This document shows positions 1 to 8,042 of a stretch of 64,000 nucleotides of DNA, piece by piece (positions within the stretch are counted from its first letter, which is position 1; each line of letters opens with the position of its first letter). The position numbers and the translations under genes were made by a program. The DNA comes from Bacillus swezeyi. GTDB taxonomy: Bacteria > Bacillota > Bacilli > Bacillales > Bacillaceae. The DNA lies in NCBI RefSeq assembly GCF_001969815.1, contig NZ_MRBK01000017.1, positions 1-64,000 on the forward strand. Reading direction: 5' to 3'. Below the pieces are notes generated by a model. It saw only the letters and a program-made list of their open reading frames with translations, ran no database searches and was not told the origin of the DNA.

Positions 1-117
1 TTACTCACCCGTCCGCCGCTAACCTAAGGGAGCAAGCTCCCGTCGGTTCGCTCGACTTGCATGTATTAGGCACGCCGCCAGCGTTCGTCCTGAGCCAGGA
101 TCAAACTCTCCATGAAG
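1..117 (-). rRNA. 16S ribosomal RNA, 5' end only
   Basis: The minus strand reads the canonical bacterial 16S start, AGAGTTTGATCCTGGCTCAG, followed by the Bacillus V1 region. The gene runs off the left edge, so only about 117 nt are present. The exact mature 5' end is placed by analogy to other Bacillus 16S genes and may be off by a few bases. It belongs to an rrn operon transcribed leftward; its promoters lie to the right. Confidence 0.97.
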
Positions 118-231
118 TTTGATAATGACTACGCACATTCGCATGTGCGATTTATTTAATGAATTAACAGGTACGTTTGTCTTGTTTAGTTTTCAAAGAT
201 CATTTCCGCCTCTCAAAGAAGCGACTTTACT

Positions 232-261
232 AATATAACATTCTAGTAAAGTGAATGTCAA
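232..261 (-). promoter_or_regulatory. rrn P2 promoter
   Basis: On the minus strand a perfect -35 TTGACA (256-261) is followed after 18 bp by TATATT (232-237). It lies about 115 nt upstream of the 16S gene, preceding a leader with the CTTTGAAAACT motif common to Bacillus rrn leaders. Confidence 0.85.
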
Positions 262-324
262 CAACTTTTTTCAATCTTATTTTAAATGCTGTTTTATAAA
301 GCCGTCTTTTCAGGGACGGATATT

Positions 325-353
325 AATATAACATGTATTTTTATTTTGCACAA
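325..353 (-). promoter_or_regulatory. rrn P1 promoter
   Basis: On the minus strand TTGTGC (348-353), a 17-bp spacer and TATATT (325-330) form a second sigma-A promoter about 90 bp upstream of P2. This reproduces the tandem P1/P2 arrangement of Bacillus rRNA operons. Confidence 0.7.
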
Positions 354-851
354 TAGTTTTTTCGAAAAAATAATAATCCAGATAAACGAAATCGCAAAAT
401 CTGACTTCACCCGTCCTGGTATCAAACTTTTAACTTTCCACCACTCTGGCCGAATGCCGTTTATGCAGCCTGGTGGGAAAGTTTTATCAACAGAGTCTCA
501 ATCCACTTTTCCGCTTCCTTCTATTGGATAGGCTTTTCGGACTTCTGTTTTGCAGAGTGCAACATCAGAGAGCTGAATGGAACAGCAGTCTTCCTGCAAG
601 CTCCGCTTTGAGGAATCAAAACAGCAAAGCGCTGACGATATTGATCATGAGTCTCCTCTCATCGCCTCTTTTAAAGGGTATGACCAAATGGCACATTGTT
701 CAGGGAACGCCGTCTTCGTATAAAACAATAGAGAAAACAGCTGCTCCGCGCATGATGTTTTCGGTTGATTCTGGGGGTGAAGCTCTAATGAATGCAGCAC
801 TGTATGCGATCAGCACATCGTCCATTTTTTAAAATCTTTAGGTGTGTAATG
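354..851. other. intergenic region without a recognisable gene
   Basis: Between the rrn promoters and the araR terminator there are only short open frames on both strands. None has a good ribosome binding site together with recognisable protein features. I see no RNA gene or mobile element here. A decayed gene cannot be excluded. Confidence 0.5.
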
Positions 852-897
852 AAAAAGATCACCATCATGACCATGGTGAATGTCAATGACAGTGATC
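852..897 (-). terminator. araR terminator
   Basis: On the minus strand the arms GATCACTGTCAT and ATGATGGTGATC pair at 10 of 12 positions and are followed by a short T run (852-856). This is an intrinsic terminator about 60 nt after the araR stop. Confidence 0.55.
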
Positions 898-958
898 CCG
901 TTTTCCTTTTACACACCTGTACCCTTAAACGTGTTGTCCCCAAAAAATCACATATCGT

Positions 959-2062
959 TCAACTATTTTTTAACTTGGCTGTCGATTGTCTGACAATCAG
1001 TTCAGGTTTGTAAACAGTGGAATGCTCAAGCTGGTCTGCATTCCGGCCCTCTACTTTGGCGATCATCCATTTGGCCGCTTCGATTCCCAATTGCATTTTC
1101 GGATGGGTGACTGATGTCAGCTTCACTTCAGAGGCCTGGCTTAAATGTGAATCATCGTACCCGACAATCGATATGTCTTCAGGTACTTTCAAGCCAAATT
1201 CCCTCACCACATCAAGCACCATAAGAGCAACTTCGTCATTGTAGCAGAAAATCGCTGTCGGCCGTTCGGAAGAAGACAGCCGCTTCCTTACTTCGGATAC
1301 CGTCTTTTCTTTTTTGTTTTCTGTCGTATATGTAACGACCATCTCCGGATAAAATGACAAGCCGTTTTCTCTAAAGGCGCGGATAAAACCTTTCATTCTG
1401 TTGACACCCTGCATGTCATCCTGTTTAAAAAACCCAAAAACTCTTTCATGGCCGAGCTTGATTAAATGCTCAGTGGCGATAAAGCCGCCATGCTCATCAT
1501 CCAAAATGAAATGCGGCGGATTTAATTCCTGATAAAACTGATTAATCATCAAATATGGAATATGATGCTGTTCGAGCGTCAAATAATAGTTTAAGTTCGG
1601 ATTAAAGCTTCCGGTTTTCGTCGGCTCTACAATCAGTCCGTCAATTTTTTTATCAAGCATATTCACGAGGCACTGTTTTTCTTTTTCAATATCATTATTT
1701 GTACTTGCCACGATCAGCGTATATCCTTCGCTCGACAGCGAAGATTCAATTCCCCTTATAATAGAAGGAAAGATGTAGTCGGACAGATATGTCGTGATGA
1801 CTCCGATCATTTTATTTCTTTCCCTTCCTTTTTCCGAAAGCTGAAGACGGTGCGAACAATACGTCCCTGACCCCTGCTCTCTGTAAAGAAGGCCTTCATG
1901 GACCAGGTCGCCGATGGCCTGCCGAATTGTATGCCTGCTGACATCGAATATTTTCATCAATTCATTTTCAGAATGAATTTTTTCTCCAGGCTTAACCTTT
2001 CCCTCGTATATCCATGACTTAATTTGATTTTTGACCATGCTGTATTTTGTATGCTCACTCAT
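959..2062 (-). CDS. araR: arabinose operon repressor AraR (GntR/LacI chimera)
   Basis: The 367-aa protein begins with a GntR-type winged helix (about residues 5-70; the segment SENELMKIFDVSRHTIRQAI is typical of the recognition helix region). It continues into a LacI/GalR-type sugar-binding domain (about 80-360). This chimeric layout and length are those of Bacillus AraR, which represses L-arabinose uptake and catabolism genes until arabinose binds. A perfect AraR-type operator sits just upstream of the gene, which implies autoregulation. Unlike B. subtilis, where araE is divergent from araR, the divergent neighbour here is thiT, so the transporter is not in this window. Identification is by family resemblance and operator match. 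Confidence 0.9.
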   Translation of the reverse strand: MSEHTKYSMVKNQIKSWIYEGKVKPGEKIHSENELMKIFDVSRHTIRQAIGDLVHEGLLYREQGSGTYCSHRLQLSEKGRERNKMIGVITTYLSDYIFPSIIRGIESSLSSEGYTLIVASTNNDIEKEKQCLVNMLDKKIDGLIVEPTKTGSFNPNLNYYLTLEQHHIPYLMINQFYQELNPPHFILDDEHGGFIATEHLIKLGHERVFGFFKQDDMQGVNRMKGFIRAFRENGLSFYPEMVVTYTTENKKEKTVSEVRKRLSSSERPTAIFCYNDEVALMVLDVVREFGLKVPEDISIVGYDDSHLSQASEVKLTSVTHPKMQLGIEAAKWMIAKVEGRNADQLEHSTVYKPELIVRQSTAKLKNS

Positions 2063-2081
2063 CAGATCAACCCTTTACTGC

Positions 2082-2098
2082 ATCTTGTACGTACGAAT
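2082..2098. promoter_or_regulatory. AraR-type operator upstream of araR
   Basis: The sequence contains TTGTACGTACGAAT, a near-perfect match to the known AraR box ATTTGTACGTACAAAT. It lies downstream of the araR -10 (TATAAT on the minus strand, 2106-2111), over the expected transcription start, as expected for autorepression. Confidence 0.8.
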
Positions 2099-2175
2099 AA
2101 GTTCTATTATAAAGGAAAAGCCGATAGCATTGCTACATATTGGAGAAATTAAGCAATTTTTTTTGAAAATGAAGC

Positions 2176-2204
2176 TTGTCGTCCGTTTCGTTTTTTAGTA
2201 TAGT
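2176..2204 (+). promoter_or_regulatory. thiT promoter
   Basis: TTGTCG (2176-2181), a 17-bp spacer and TATAGT (2199-2204) lie about 20 nt upstream of the riboswitch aptamer. Confidence 0.6.
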
Positions 2205-2226
2205 AGAATATAACTAAATAACTGAT

Positions 2227-2314
2227 GACCACAAGGGGAGCCTTCAGGCTGAGAGTGAACGAACCGTTCTGACCCTTTGAACCTGTTAGTTAACGCTGGC
2301 GTAGGGATGTGGCA
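2227..2314 (+). promoter_or_regulatory. TPP (THI-box) riboswitch
   Basis: The conserved thi-box elements occur in order: AAGGGGAGCC, then CTGAGAG, then ACCCTTTGAACCTG, then GCGTAGGGA. CCACA at the 5' side and TGTGG at the 3' side can close P1. This is a complete thiamin pyrophosphate aptamer ahead of a thiamin transporter gene. With TPP bound, the following terminator hairpin is expected to form. Confidence 0.95.
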
Positions 2315-2335
2315 AAGTCATTCTAACTTGCATCC

Positions 2336-2385
2336 AAAGCAGTGCGTGGAAAACTTTCCTACTCCTTCCCCGCATTGCTTTTTTT
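2336..2385 (+). terminator. riboswitch-controlled terminator of thiT leader
   Basis: The arms AAAGCAGTGCGTGGAA and TTCCCCGCATTGCTTT pair almost completely and run into a T tract (2379-2385). It sits between the TPP aptamer and thiT, so control is by transcription termination. Confidence 0.85.
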
Positions 2386-2435
2386 ATTGGGAAAGAAGTC
2401 CAGTATCCCTTTGTTCATCAAAAGTGAGGGTAATC

Positions 2436-3020
2436 ATGAATCAATCAAAACAACTTGTACGTCTTATTGAAATTGCGATCATGACCGGAATTGCCATCAT
2501 ATTGGATATGGTGTCCGGAATGTTCTTAAAAATGCCCCAAGGCGGTTCAATTGCCGTCATGATGATTCCGATCTTTTTGATCTCCTTTAGATGGGGGTTG
2601 AAGGCGGGGCTGACAACCGGATTTTTAGCCGGATTGCTCCAGTTTGTAAGCGGGGGGCTTTACATTGCTCATCCCCTGCAGTTTCTCCTTGATTATTTTA
2701 TCGCGCCCACGGCCGCTGGAATCGGCGGGGCATTTGCCGTTCCGATCCGTAAAGCGTCCAGCGAGAAAAAAAAGGGCAAACTTGCTTCATATGTCACACT
2801 TGCCGTTTTTATTGGAAGCGGGCTGAAGTTTCTCTCCCATCTGATCAGCGGCGCCGTCTTCTTCGGACACTATGCGCCTCAAGGCACACCTGTCTGGATT
2901 TATTCATTAGTATACAATGGAACATACATGCTTCCATCTTTCATCATTTGCACAATCGTACTGTGCCTGCTGCTGCTCACGGCTCCAAGGCTCTTGGGCA
3001 GGCAGATGGAAATGAGATAA
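2436..3020 (+). CDS. thiT: thiamin transporter ThiT (ECF-type S component)
   Basis: The 194-aa hydrophobic protein has about six membrane segments and matches the size and pattern of ThiT (YuaJ), the thiamin-binding subunit that works with the energy-coupling EcfAA'T module encoded elsewhere. The start ATG follows GTGAGGG by about 8 nt; an open frame extending further upstream runs through the riboswitch and is not the real start. The TPP riboswitch immediately upstream agrees with this function. Transcription ends at a hairpin shared with the converging sortase gene. Confidence 0.93.
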   Translation: MNQSKQLVRLIEIAIMTGIAIILDMVSGMFLKMPQGGSIAVMMIPIFLISFRWGLKAGLTTGFLAGLLQFVSGGLYIAHPLQFLLDYFIAPTAAGIGGAFAVPIRKASSEKKKGKLASYVTLAVFIGSGLKFLSHLISGAVFFGHYAPQGTPVWIYSLVYNGTYMLPSFIICTIVLCLLLLTAPRLLGRQMEMR

Positions 3021-3024
3021 ATAT

Positions 3025-3062
3025 AAAAAACAGCGGATTGACATGGGCTTCCGCTGTTTTTT
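3025..3062. terminator. bidirectional terminator between thiT and sortase gene
   Basis: AAAAAACAGCGGA and TCCGCTGTTTTTT form a symmetric hairpin with A/T runs on both sides, serving the convergent thiT and sortase genes. It overlaps the sortase stop codon. Confidence 0.85.
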
Positions 3063-3654
3063 ATCCTTTTATTAAATCTGCCACCAATACATACCGCTCC
3101 GGTGCAGCCCCAATGAAATCAAAGGGATAGCAGGTCGATACGGTCAACGTCGCTCTCGGCTTCGGGACAATAACCGTCCGGTCATCCGCATCTACGATTC
3201 GAACCTTTTTCACTTTGTATGTAAAAGTTCCATAGACAGCTTCAACAATTAACCGATCCCCTTTGCCCACTTCTCCGAGCTTTCTAAAAACCGTATCGCG
3301 GTGGCCTGATAAAACCGAATTGTCCTCTTCCCCAGGTAAAACGGAGCCGGCGAAATGGCCCACACCTTTTTGCAATTCATCTTCATCTGTCCCATGATAA
3401 ATCGGAAGCCTTGCATTGATTTTCGGAATCACGAGATCGCCGATTTTTTCACCGGTTTCAAAAGTTTGATCTATTGCGATCTTTTCTTTTTTCGCCGTTT
3501 GAGCAGGCGGTTTTTCAGTTGTTTTCTCTTCTTTCACCTGCTGAAATGAAAAAAGGACGTAGCCATGTAAAAGCTTAAACACATTCGTTGTTATAAAATA
3601 TAATCCAGCAGCTACCATAACAATGGCGAAAAGCCAAATGACCTTTTTTCGCAA
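3061..3654 (-). CDS. class D-like sortase
   Basis: The 197-aa protein has one N-terminal membrane anchor (about residues 6-25), a linker rich in K/E/T/P, and a sortase catalytic domain with His118 (SGHRDT), Cys175 (TLTVSTC) and Arg187 (PERYVL). Sortases cleave LPxT-like motifs and attach surface proteins to the wall. The upstream gene on the same strand encodes a protein with an LPKTA signal, so this is a dedicated sortase-substrate pair. The start is uncertain: the TTG used here lies about 17 nt from AAGGAG, and an in-frame ATT nine bases upstream is better spaced but rare. A terminator separates it from its substrate gene. Confidence 0.88.
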   Translation of the reverse strand: MRKKVIWLFAIVMVAAGLYFITTNVFKLLHGYVLFSFQQVKEEKTTEKPPAQTAKKEKIAIDQTFETGEKIGDLVIPKINARLPIYHGTDEDELQKGVGHFAGSVLPGEEDNSVLSGHRDTVFRKLGEVGKGDRLIVEAVYGTFTYKVKKVRIVDADDRTVIVPKPRATLTVSTCYPFDFIGAAPERYVLVADLIKG

Positions 3655-3680
3655 TGTCTTAATGTCGTTTCACTCCTTAC

Positions 3681-3714
3681 AAAAAACGCCCATTCTAAAC
3701 AAGATGAGAATGGG
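3681..3714 (-). terminator. intergenic terminator between surface-protein and sortase genes
   Basis: On the minus strand CCCATTCTC and GAATGGG pair around a loop and are followed by CGTTTTTTG. It lies between the surface-protein stop and the sortase start, so sortase expression probably depends on readthrough. It could make substrate more abundant than enzyme. Confidence 0.75.
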
Positions 3715-3723
3715 AAGTTACAT

Positions 3724-4719
3724 TTAAGCCGCTTTGCGAAGCCTTCTGATCAAGAAAAATCCGCCTAGCATCAGAACAACACCAAGAAGTGACCATTCCG
3801 CATAGTGTCCGGCCGTTTTTGGCAGCTTTGCACCTTTAACCGTCTTTTTCACGTGAGATGTTTTTGTTTCATGTTTGACAGCAGTTTTAGTTTGCTTCAC
3901 TTTTGCCCCTGTATCATGTATTAAATCCGATCCAATCATTTCAGGTGTCAGCAAAACATCCAAAATGAAATGGCCTTGCAAGTCATAAACTTCCACAAGG
4001 AGGCTTGCTCCCTTCAGATCGTCCGCACTGACCAGCGTCGTCAAAGTCACCGCTTTTTTCTTTCCGTCTTTGACGAGGTAATATTTTGTCTTCACTTCAA
4101 GCGTCTTCTGAACGTCATTCAAAACTGAAAGCATTTCAGCGATGTCTTGAGCCGACAGCTCTGACACCGACTCGAAAGCAGCGACCGCTTCAAGCCGCTC
4201 TCCAAGCGCCATCAGATCATTTTCAAGGTTTGGATTTTTGTCCCGCACATTGCGGAGGTGATCGACGAGCTTCTCCCACTCTTGGTCATCTACCCCCAGT
4301 TCTTGAAATAAATTTCCGATCTCCAGATCATCTTCTTCATATGTCACCATAAATAGAGCATCGTCCAATTCATACTCAAACACAAATACGTCGAGAATGT
4401 TTTGGCCGCTTTCCATATAGCCATTTTCAACGAAAAGATCAACCGCTTCTTTTTCACTTAATCCGTATTCTTTTAAATATGATGCCAAAAGCTTTTCGGT
4501 CAGCCTTTCTCCCAAAAAGTCTCTTAACTCTTCTACTGAATCAAAATCTCTCAAACTTTCATCATATGTATCTTGTAAATAGGCTTCCATTTCTTTTTCT
4601 GTTATTCCTATTTCTTCAAGATACTCATTAAGCTCAGCCTGTTTCGGCGCGGCAAAAGCTTCTGCTGCAGGTGCTAAAAACAGGACGCAGACCAGCAGCG
4701 ACACCAGCCTCTTTTTCAT
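3724..4719 (-). CDS. processed acidic surface protein with LPxTA sorting signal
   Basis: The 331-aa protein has a signal peptide (residues 1 to about 24, ending AEAFA), a long acidic helical body with repeated short units (EIGITEKEMEAYL, EYGLSEKEAVDLF, ELGVDDQEWEKL), a lysine/threonine-rich stalk, and LPKTA at 299-303 followed by a membrane segment and RRLRK. This fits the family described as processed acidic surface protein with an LPxTA motif, which is found beside a sortase. The body function is unknown. It has a good RBS (GGGGGG, 7 nt from ATG) and is the first gene of the pair with the sortase. Confidence 0.85.
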   Translation of the reverse strand: MKKRLVSLLVCVLFLAPAAEAFAAPKQAELNEYLEEIGITEKEMEAYLQDTYDESLRDFDSVEELRDFLGERLTEKLLASYLKEYGLSEKEAVDLFVENGYMESGQNILDVFVFEYELDDALFMVTYEEDDLEIGNLFQELGVDDQEWEKLVDHLRNVRDKNPNLENDLMALGERLEAVAAFESVSELSAQDIAEMLSVLNDVQKTLEVKTKYYLVKDGKKKAVTLTTLVSADDLKGASLLVEVYDLQGHFILDVLLTPEMIGSDLIHDTGAKVKQTKTAVKHETKTSHVKKTVKGAKLPKTAGHYAEWSLLGVVLMLGGFFLIRRLRKAA

Positions 4720-4898
4720 TGGATATCCCCCCTAAATTTATCTTTCCTTTTGATTATAATGGAATTTTTTAAAAAAACATGTATTGTAATAGAAGTTTTT
4801 TTCATCTATAATATTCTGTCCTTTTGGCACTTTAAAAAGAGGCATAATGTTTGCTTCTATTGAATGTAATATAGTAAAGCGAGTTGGGAGGTATGAAA

Positions 4899-5087
4899 GT
4901 GAATCCTTATTATATGATGCTCTTATGTTATATCCTATCCATCATTCATTTTTTAATAGGCTATCGGGAAGCCCTGAAAATAAGCGGAGCTGACGGACTA
5001 GTCAACGGAACCGCAATGATCTCCTGTATTCCGCTCGGCGTGGTTTTTGCTTTTTTCGCGCACTTTTTTTGGAAAATGACAATTTAA
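4899..5087 (+). CDS. small membrane protein, function unknown
   Basis: This is a 62-aa protein with two hydrophobic segments (about 5-22 and 38-56). GTG at 4899 is chosen because GGGAGG (4886-4891) lies 7 nt before it; the in-frame ATG at 4893 is too close. The product has no family I recognise. It stands alone between the divergent surface-protein gene and the rap gene. Confidence 0.6.
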   Translation: MNPYYMMLLCYILSIIHFLIGYREALKISGADGLVNGTAMISCIPLGVVFAFFAHFFWKMTI

Positions 5088-5152
5088 AATCGGGCCTATT
5101 CAAAAATAAATTTTTGGCACAAGAAGATGAACAAACTTGGATTTCAGCGTTA

Positions 5153-5182
5153 TTCACAGACGGCGTCAGTTTATGCTATGAT
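5153..5182 (+). promoter_or_regulatory. probable rap promoter
   Basis: TTCACA (5153-5158), an 18-bp spacer and TATGAT (5177-5182) lie about 50 nt upstream of the rap start. I saw no clear ComA box nearby. Confidence 0.5.
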
Positions 5183-5232
5183 TAATAGAACTTCAATTTA
5201 CAAAAAATTCACAAAAGATTGGAGGGAAGAGA

Positions 5233-6345
5233 ATGGCCAAAGCAGTGGCTTCGCAGGAAGTCGCCAACATGCTGAACGACTGGTACATACGGATGAAAAA
5301 ACGAGACATTTCAGGTTCGATTGAAATGAAAGATGACATAGATAAAGCCATTGAGGAAATGGAAGAAGATCAGGACGTCCTTCTCTACTATCAAATGCTG
5401 GATTTTCGCTTAAGGCTCCTTCTTGAGGATATCTCCCAAACTTCCACCGAGAAATTGGAAGCGATCAGTTTTCATGACAAAGACCCGAAAAGCACAGATG
5501 ACAAGCTGAATTATTATTTTTATCTGTTCAAAGGAATCTATGAAGACTATAAGCAAAACCACACAGAAGCGCTTAATTTTTTCAGAATAGCAGAAAAAAG
5601 GCTTGGAGCGATTCAAAATGAAATTGAGAAAGCTGAATTTCATTATAAAATCGGGGTGCTGTACTATAATTTAAAAGCGACATGGCTGTCGATTCATCAC
5701 ATTCATATTGCGTCCGGCATCTTCCAAGGGTATGGCGGGTATGCCAAAAGAGTCATCAACTGCAAAATGTTGATAGGACTTAATTATATTGACCAATTTA
5801 AGTTTTCAGAAAGTGAAGCTTTATTAATGGAAGCGATCGAAAAAACCGAAAAAATCGGCGACCAGTTTCTTTTGCCTTGCACTTATTACAATATGGGCTT
5901 TTTGAAAAGCAAAGAAGACAAGCACGAAGAAGCGCTAAAGTATTACAGAAAAGCTTTTGCCATCAAAGATTTTGAAACGAAAACCAAGTATGCTTACCTT
6001 CTGTGCGTTTATGAAAACGTCAGATCTCTCCTGAAAACCAATGCATACGATCAAGCTTTTAAATGGATCGATGTGGGCTTTAAAAAAGCTCAAGAAATGA
6101 ACAGTGAAATTTTCGTTTTGAAATTCAATATTTTATATACATTACATTCAAACCTTCAGAATAAAATGGAAATAATTAAGGACTTTGTTCACCAGTTAGA
6201 AAATAAAAAAGCTTGGGTAGACCTGGAGGAATTGCTGATGGACGTGGCGAATTATTACCGGGAGAAGAAGTTATATGATGAAGCCATCTATTTTTACATT
6301 AAAACAGATAAGGCGAGCAAACTCGCCGGAAGAGGAGGAGAATAG
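5233..6345 (+). CDS. Rap family response-regulator phosphatase / inhibitor
   Basis: The 370-aa protein has the Rap architecture: a short N-terminal three-helix region (VASQEVANMLNDWYIRMKKR is characteristic) followed by tetratricopeptide repeats through the rest. Rap proteins dephosphorylate Spo0F or block regulators such as ComA or DegU and are inhibited by an imported Phr peptide. The start follows GGAGGGAAGAG. The cognate phr gene follows after 1 nt, and a sigma-H promoter for it lies inside the rap 3' end. Its specific target cannot be read from sequence alone. Confidence 0.93.
   Translation: MAKAVASQEVANMLNDWYIRMKKRDISGSIEMKDDIDKAIEEMEEDQDVLLYYQMLDFRLRLLLEDISQTSTEKLEAISFHDKDPKSTDDKLNYYFYLFKGIYEDYKQNHTEALNFFRIAEKRLGAIQNEIEKAEFHYKIGVLYYNLKATWLSIHHIHIASGIFQGYGGYAKRVINCKMLIGLNYIDQFKFSESEALLMEAIEKTEKIGDQFLLPCTYYNMGFLKSKEDKHEEALKYYRKAFAIKDFETKTKYAYLLCVYENVRSLLKTNAYDQAFKWIDVGFKKAQEMNSEIFVLKFNILYTLHSNLQNKMEIIKDFVHQLENKKAWVDLEELLMDVANYYREKKLYDEAIYFYIKTDKASKLAGRGGE
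6227..6252 (+). promoter_or_regulatory. sigma-H promoter for phr, inside rap
   Basis: AGGAATT (6227-6233), 14 bp, then CGAAT (6248-6252) matches the sigma-H consensus AGGAxxT-N14-HGAAT exactly. It sits about 95 nt upstream of phr within the rap coding region, the position where several B. subtilis phr genes have a sigma-H promoter. Confidence 0.75.
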
Positions 6346-6346
6346 A

Positions 6347-6475
6347 ATGAAAAAGCTTTTATTGGCAGCTTTTGTTTTAGGAGCAGTATTCACCTATTCT
6401 TTAGCAGATCATGGAGCAGAAGCGGCTTCTAACAGTGAGCAGGTGCAGCTGGCATCCCGCGGATCTGGCGCCTGA
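6347..6475 (+). CDS. Phr signalling peptide precursor
   Basis: This is a 42-aa prepeptide with a Lys-Lys start, a hydrophobic export segment (about 4-19), a hydrophilic stretch ending AEAASNSEQVQ, and a C-terminus SRGSGA. Phr precursors are exported and trimmed to a penta- or hexapeptide near the C-terminus, re-imported by Opp, and inhibit the partner Rap. The X-R-X-X-X pattern of known Phr pentapeptides suggests SRGSG or RGSGA as the active peptide. The start has AGGAGGAG 8 nt upstream and follows the rap stop by 1 nt. Confidence 0.88.
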   Translation: MKKLLLAAFVLGAVFTYSLADHGAEAASNSEQVQLASRGSGA

Positions 6476-6490
6476 TACATGTCACCAATC

Positions 6491-6527
6491 AAAATACCCA
6501 TTCAGCAGATGGCTGGATGGGTATTTT
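6491..6527 (+). terminator. rap-phr terminator
   Basis: AAAATACCCATTCAGC and GCTGGATGGGTATTTT form a long stem with one G-U wobble directly after phr. Confidence 0.7.
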
Positions 6528-6567
6528 CATCCATGTCATAAAAAACGTATTTTCAGGAGTGAGTGAT

Positions 6568-7215
6568 ATGAAAAAGAAAGTGCTCCTCACAGGCTTTGAT
6601 CCTTTTGGCGGAGAATCCGTCAATCCGTCTTGGGAAGCTGTTAAACGGCTTAACGGAGAGAGAGTTGAAGACATTTTAATCGCCGCCGAGCAGATTCCGA
6701 CCGTTTTTCATCAATCAGCAGACATTTTGGAAAAAGCGATCGATAAACATTGTCCTGATATTGTCATTTGCGTGGGACAAGCAGGCGGGCGGCCCCATAT
6801 GACACCGGAACGCATAGCAATTAATATCGATGATGCCCGCATTCCCGATAATGACGGCCAAGAGCCGATTGATGAACAAATTGCGGCAGACGGGCCAGCC
6901 GCTTACTGGTCAGCTCTTCCGATAAAGCGTATCGTTAAAAACATGAAGGAGAGCGGCATTCCGGCATCTGTCTCCAACTCAGCCGGAACCTTCGTGTGCA
7001 ATCATTTATTTTATCGGTTAATGCACTACATAGACCGTTCTTCATCAAGCATGCGGGGAGGATTCATCCACATTCCTTTTCTGCCTGAGCAAACGGTCGA
7101 TAAAAAAGAGCCAAGCCTCAGTTTGGAAACAATCGTAAAAGGATTGCGCATTGCCGCATTAACGGCTGCCAATCATGAAACAGACATCCGCGAAACAGGA
7201 GGCTCGCTTAGCTGA
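6568..7215 (+). CDS. pcp: pyrrolidone-carboxylate peptidase
   Basis: The 215-aa enzyme is a C15 cysteine peptidase that removes N-terminal pyroglutamate from peptides in the cytoplasm. The catalytic residues Glu81 (MTPERIA), Cys144 (GTFVCNH) and His168 (GFIHIP) are all present at the positions known for the Bacillus enzyme. ATG at 6568 is chosen over an upstream in-frame start because AGGAG lies about 10 nt before it and the length then equals the family length. It is a single gene ended by a hairpin. Confidence 0.95.
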   Translation: MKKKVLLTGFDPFGGESVNPSWEAVKRLNGERVEDILIAAEQIPTVFHQSADILEKAIDKHCPDIVICVGQAGGRPHMTPERIAINIDDARIPDNDGQEPIDEQIAADGPAAYWSALPIKRIVKNMKESGIPASVSNSAGTFVCNHLFYRLMHYIDRSSSSMRGGFIHIPFLPEQTVDKKEPSLSLETIVKGLRIAALTAANHETDIRETGGSLS

Positions 7216-7256
7216 CACCCAAAAACAGCAGCGGTCCCAGCCTCCGTTACTGCTTT

Positions 7257-7294
7257 AGAAAGATCCTCCCCTCATCGATCAAGATCTTCTTTTT
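7257..7294 (+). terminator. probable pcp terminator
   Basis: AGAAAGATC pairs with GATCTTCT (one bulge) and is followed by TTTTT. It lies 40 nt after pcp and about 90 nt ahead of ktrA. Confidence 0.5.
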
Positions 7295-7383
7295 ACCCTG
7301 CCCCAAAACCGAAGCACCCTGCGGCGTGTTTTTCGCAAAAAAACGTAAACACTAAAAGAAAAACAGCCTAAAGGGTGAGCAGC

Positions 7384-8040
7384 ATGCAGAAATCTTATGC
7401 CGTTTTCGGACTCGGCCAGTTCGGCGGCAGCCTTGTCAAAGCATTCCATGAAAAAGGAACAGAAGTCATCGGCATCGATAAATCTGAAGAGAAAGTAAAT
7501 GAATATTCGGCCTATGCCACCTATACCGTTTGCGCCAATGCAGTTGATGAAAACACATTAAAGCAAATCGGCATTCGAAACATTGACCACGCGTTCGTTT
7601 CATTTGGAGACGACATCGAGGCTAGTATTTTAACTTCGCTTTTGCTGATTGAAATGGGCGTTCCACAAGTATGGTCAAAAGCACAGAATGATTACCACCA
7701 AAAAGTCCTTCATAAAATTGGCGTCAATCGGATCATTCATCCTGAAAAAGATATGGCAAGGCGAATTGCAAGCCATATTACTTCTGAAAAGATGATCGAT
7801 TTCGTTGAGCTTTCGCCAAACTACAGCATCGTCGAAATTATTGCCACGAAAAAACTGGATGGCAGAAGTTTAGGAGATGTTGATGTGCGTGCAAATTTCG
7901 GGTGCAATATCGTGGCAATCAAACGGCAGGGCCATTTTATCATTGCCCCCAGTGCAGATGACATCATTTATGAAAAAGACGTTTTAATTGTGATTGGGCA
8001 AAATAAAGATATTGAAGCCTTTGAAAAAAAGGGTGATTAA
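7384..8040 (+). CDS. ktrA: potassium uptake regulatory subunit KtrA
   Basis: The 218-aa cytoplasmic RCK protein has an N-terminal nucleotide-binding Rossmann domain (GLGQFGGS, residues 9-16) and a C-terminal TrkA-C domain (about 135-218) that in this family binds c-di-AMP. It gates the membrane channel subunit KtrB, encoded 2 nt downstream. Overall it resembles B. subtilis KtrA more than KtrC (EKVNEYSAYATYTV, NRIIHPEKDMA). ATG at 7384 is chosen: AAAGGGTGA precedes it by about 8 nt, whereas the upstream GTG overlaps that site. I could not find the ydaO-type c-di-AMP riboswitch expected ahead of ktrAB. Confidence 0.9.
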   Translation: MQKSYAVFGLGQFGGSLVKAFHEKGTEVIGIDKSEEKVNEYSAYATYTVCANAVDENTLKQIGIRNIDHAFVSFGDDIEASILTSLLLIEMGVPQVWSKAQNDYHQKVLHKIGVNRIIHPEKDMARRIASHITSEKMIDFVELSPNYSIVEIIATKKLDGRSLGDVDVRANFGCNIVAIKRQGHFIIAPSADDIIYEKDVLIVIGQNKDIEAFEKKGD

Positions 8041-8042
8041 AC

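Noticed and set aside
286-832. Overlapping open frames of 81 and 119 codons between the rrn promoters and araR
   Set aside because: They run over the rrn P1 promoter region, have no proper ribosome binding site and no recognisable protein pattern.
2277-2435. N-terminal extension of thiT to 247 aa
   Set aside because: It would translate the TPP aptamer and terminator; the ATG at 2436 has a good RBS and gives the normal family length.
7216-7383. Possible ydaO/yuaA c-di-AMP riboswitch ahead of ktrA
   Set aside because: I looked for its conserved blocks on the coding strand and found none, only a terminator-like hairpin.
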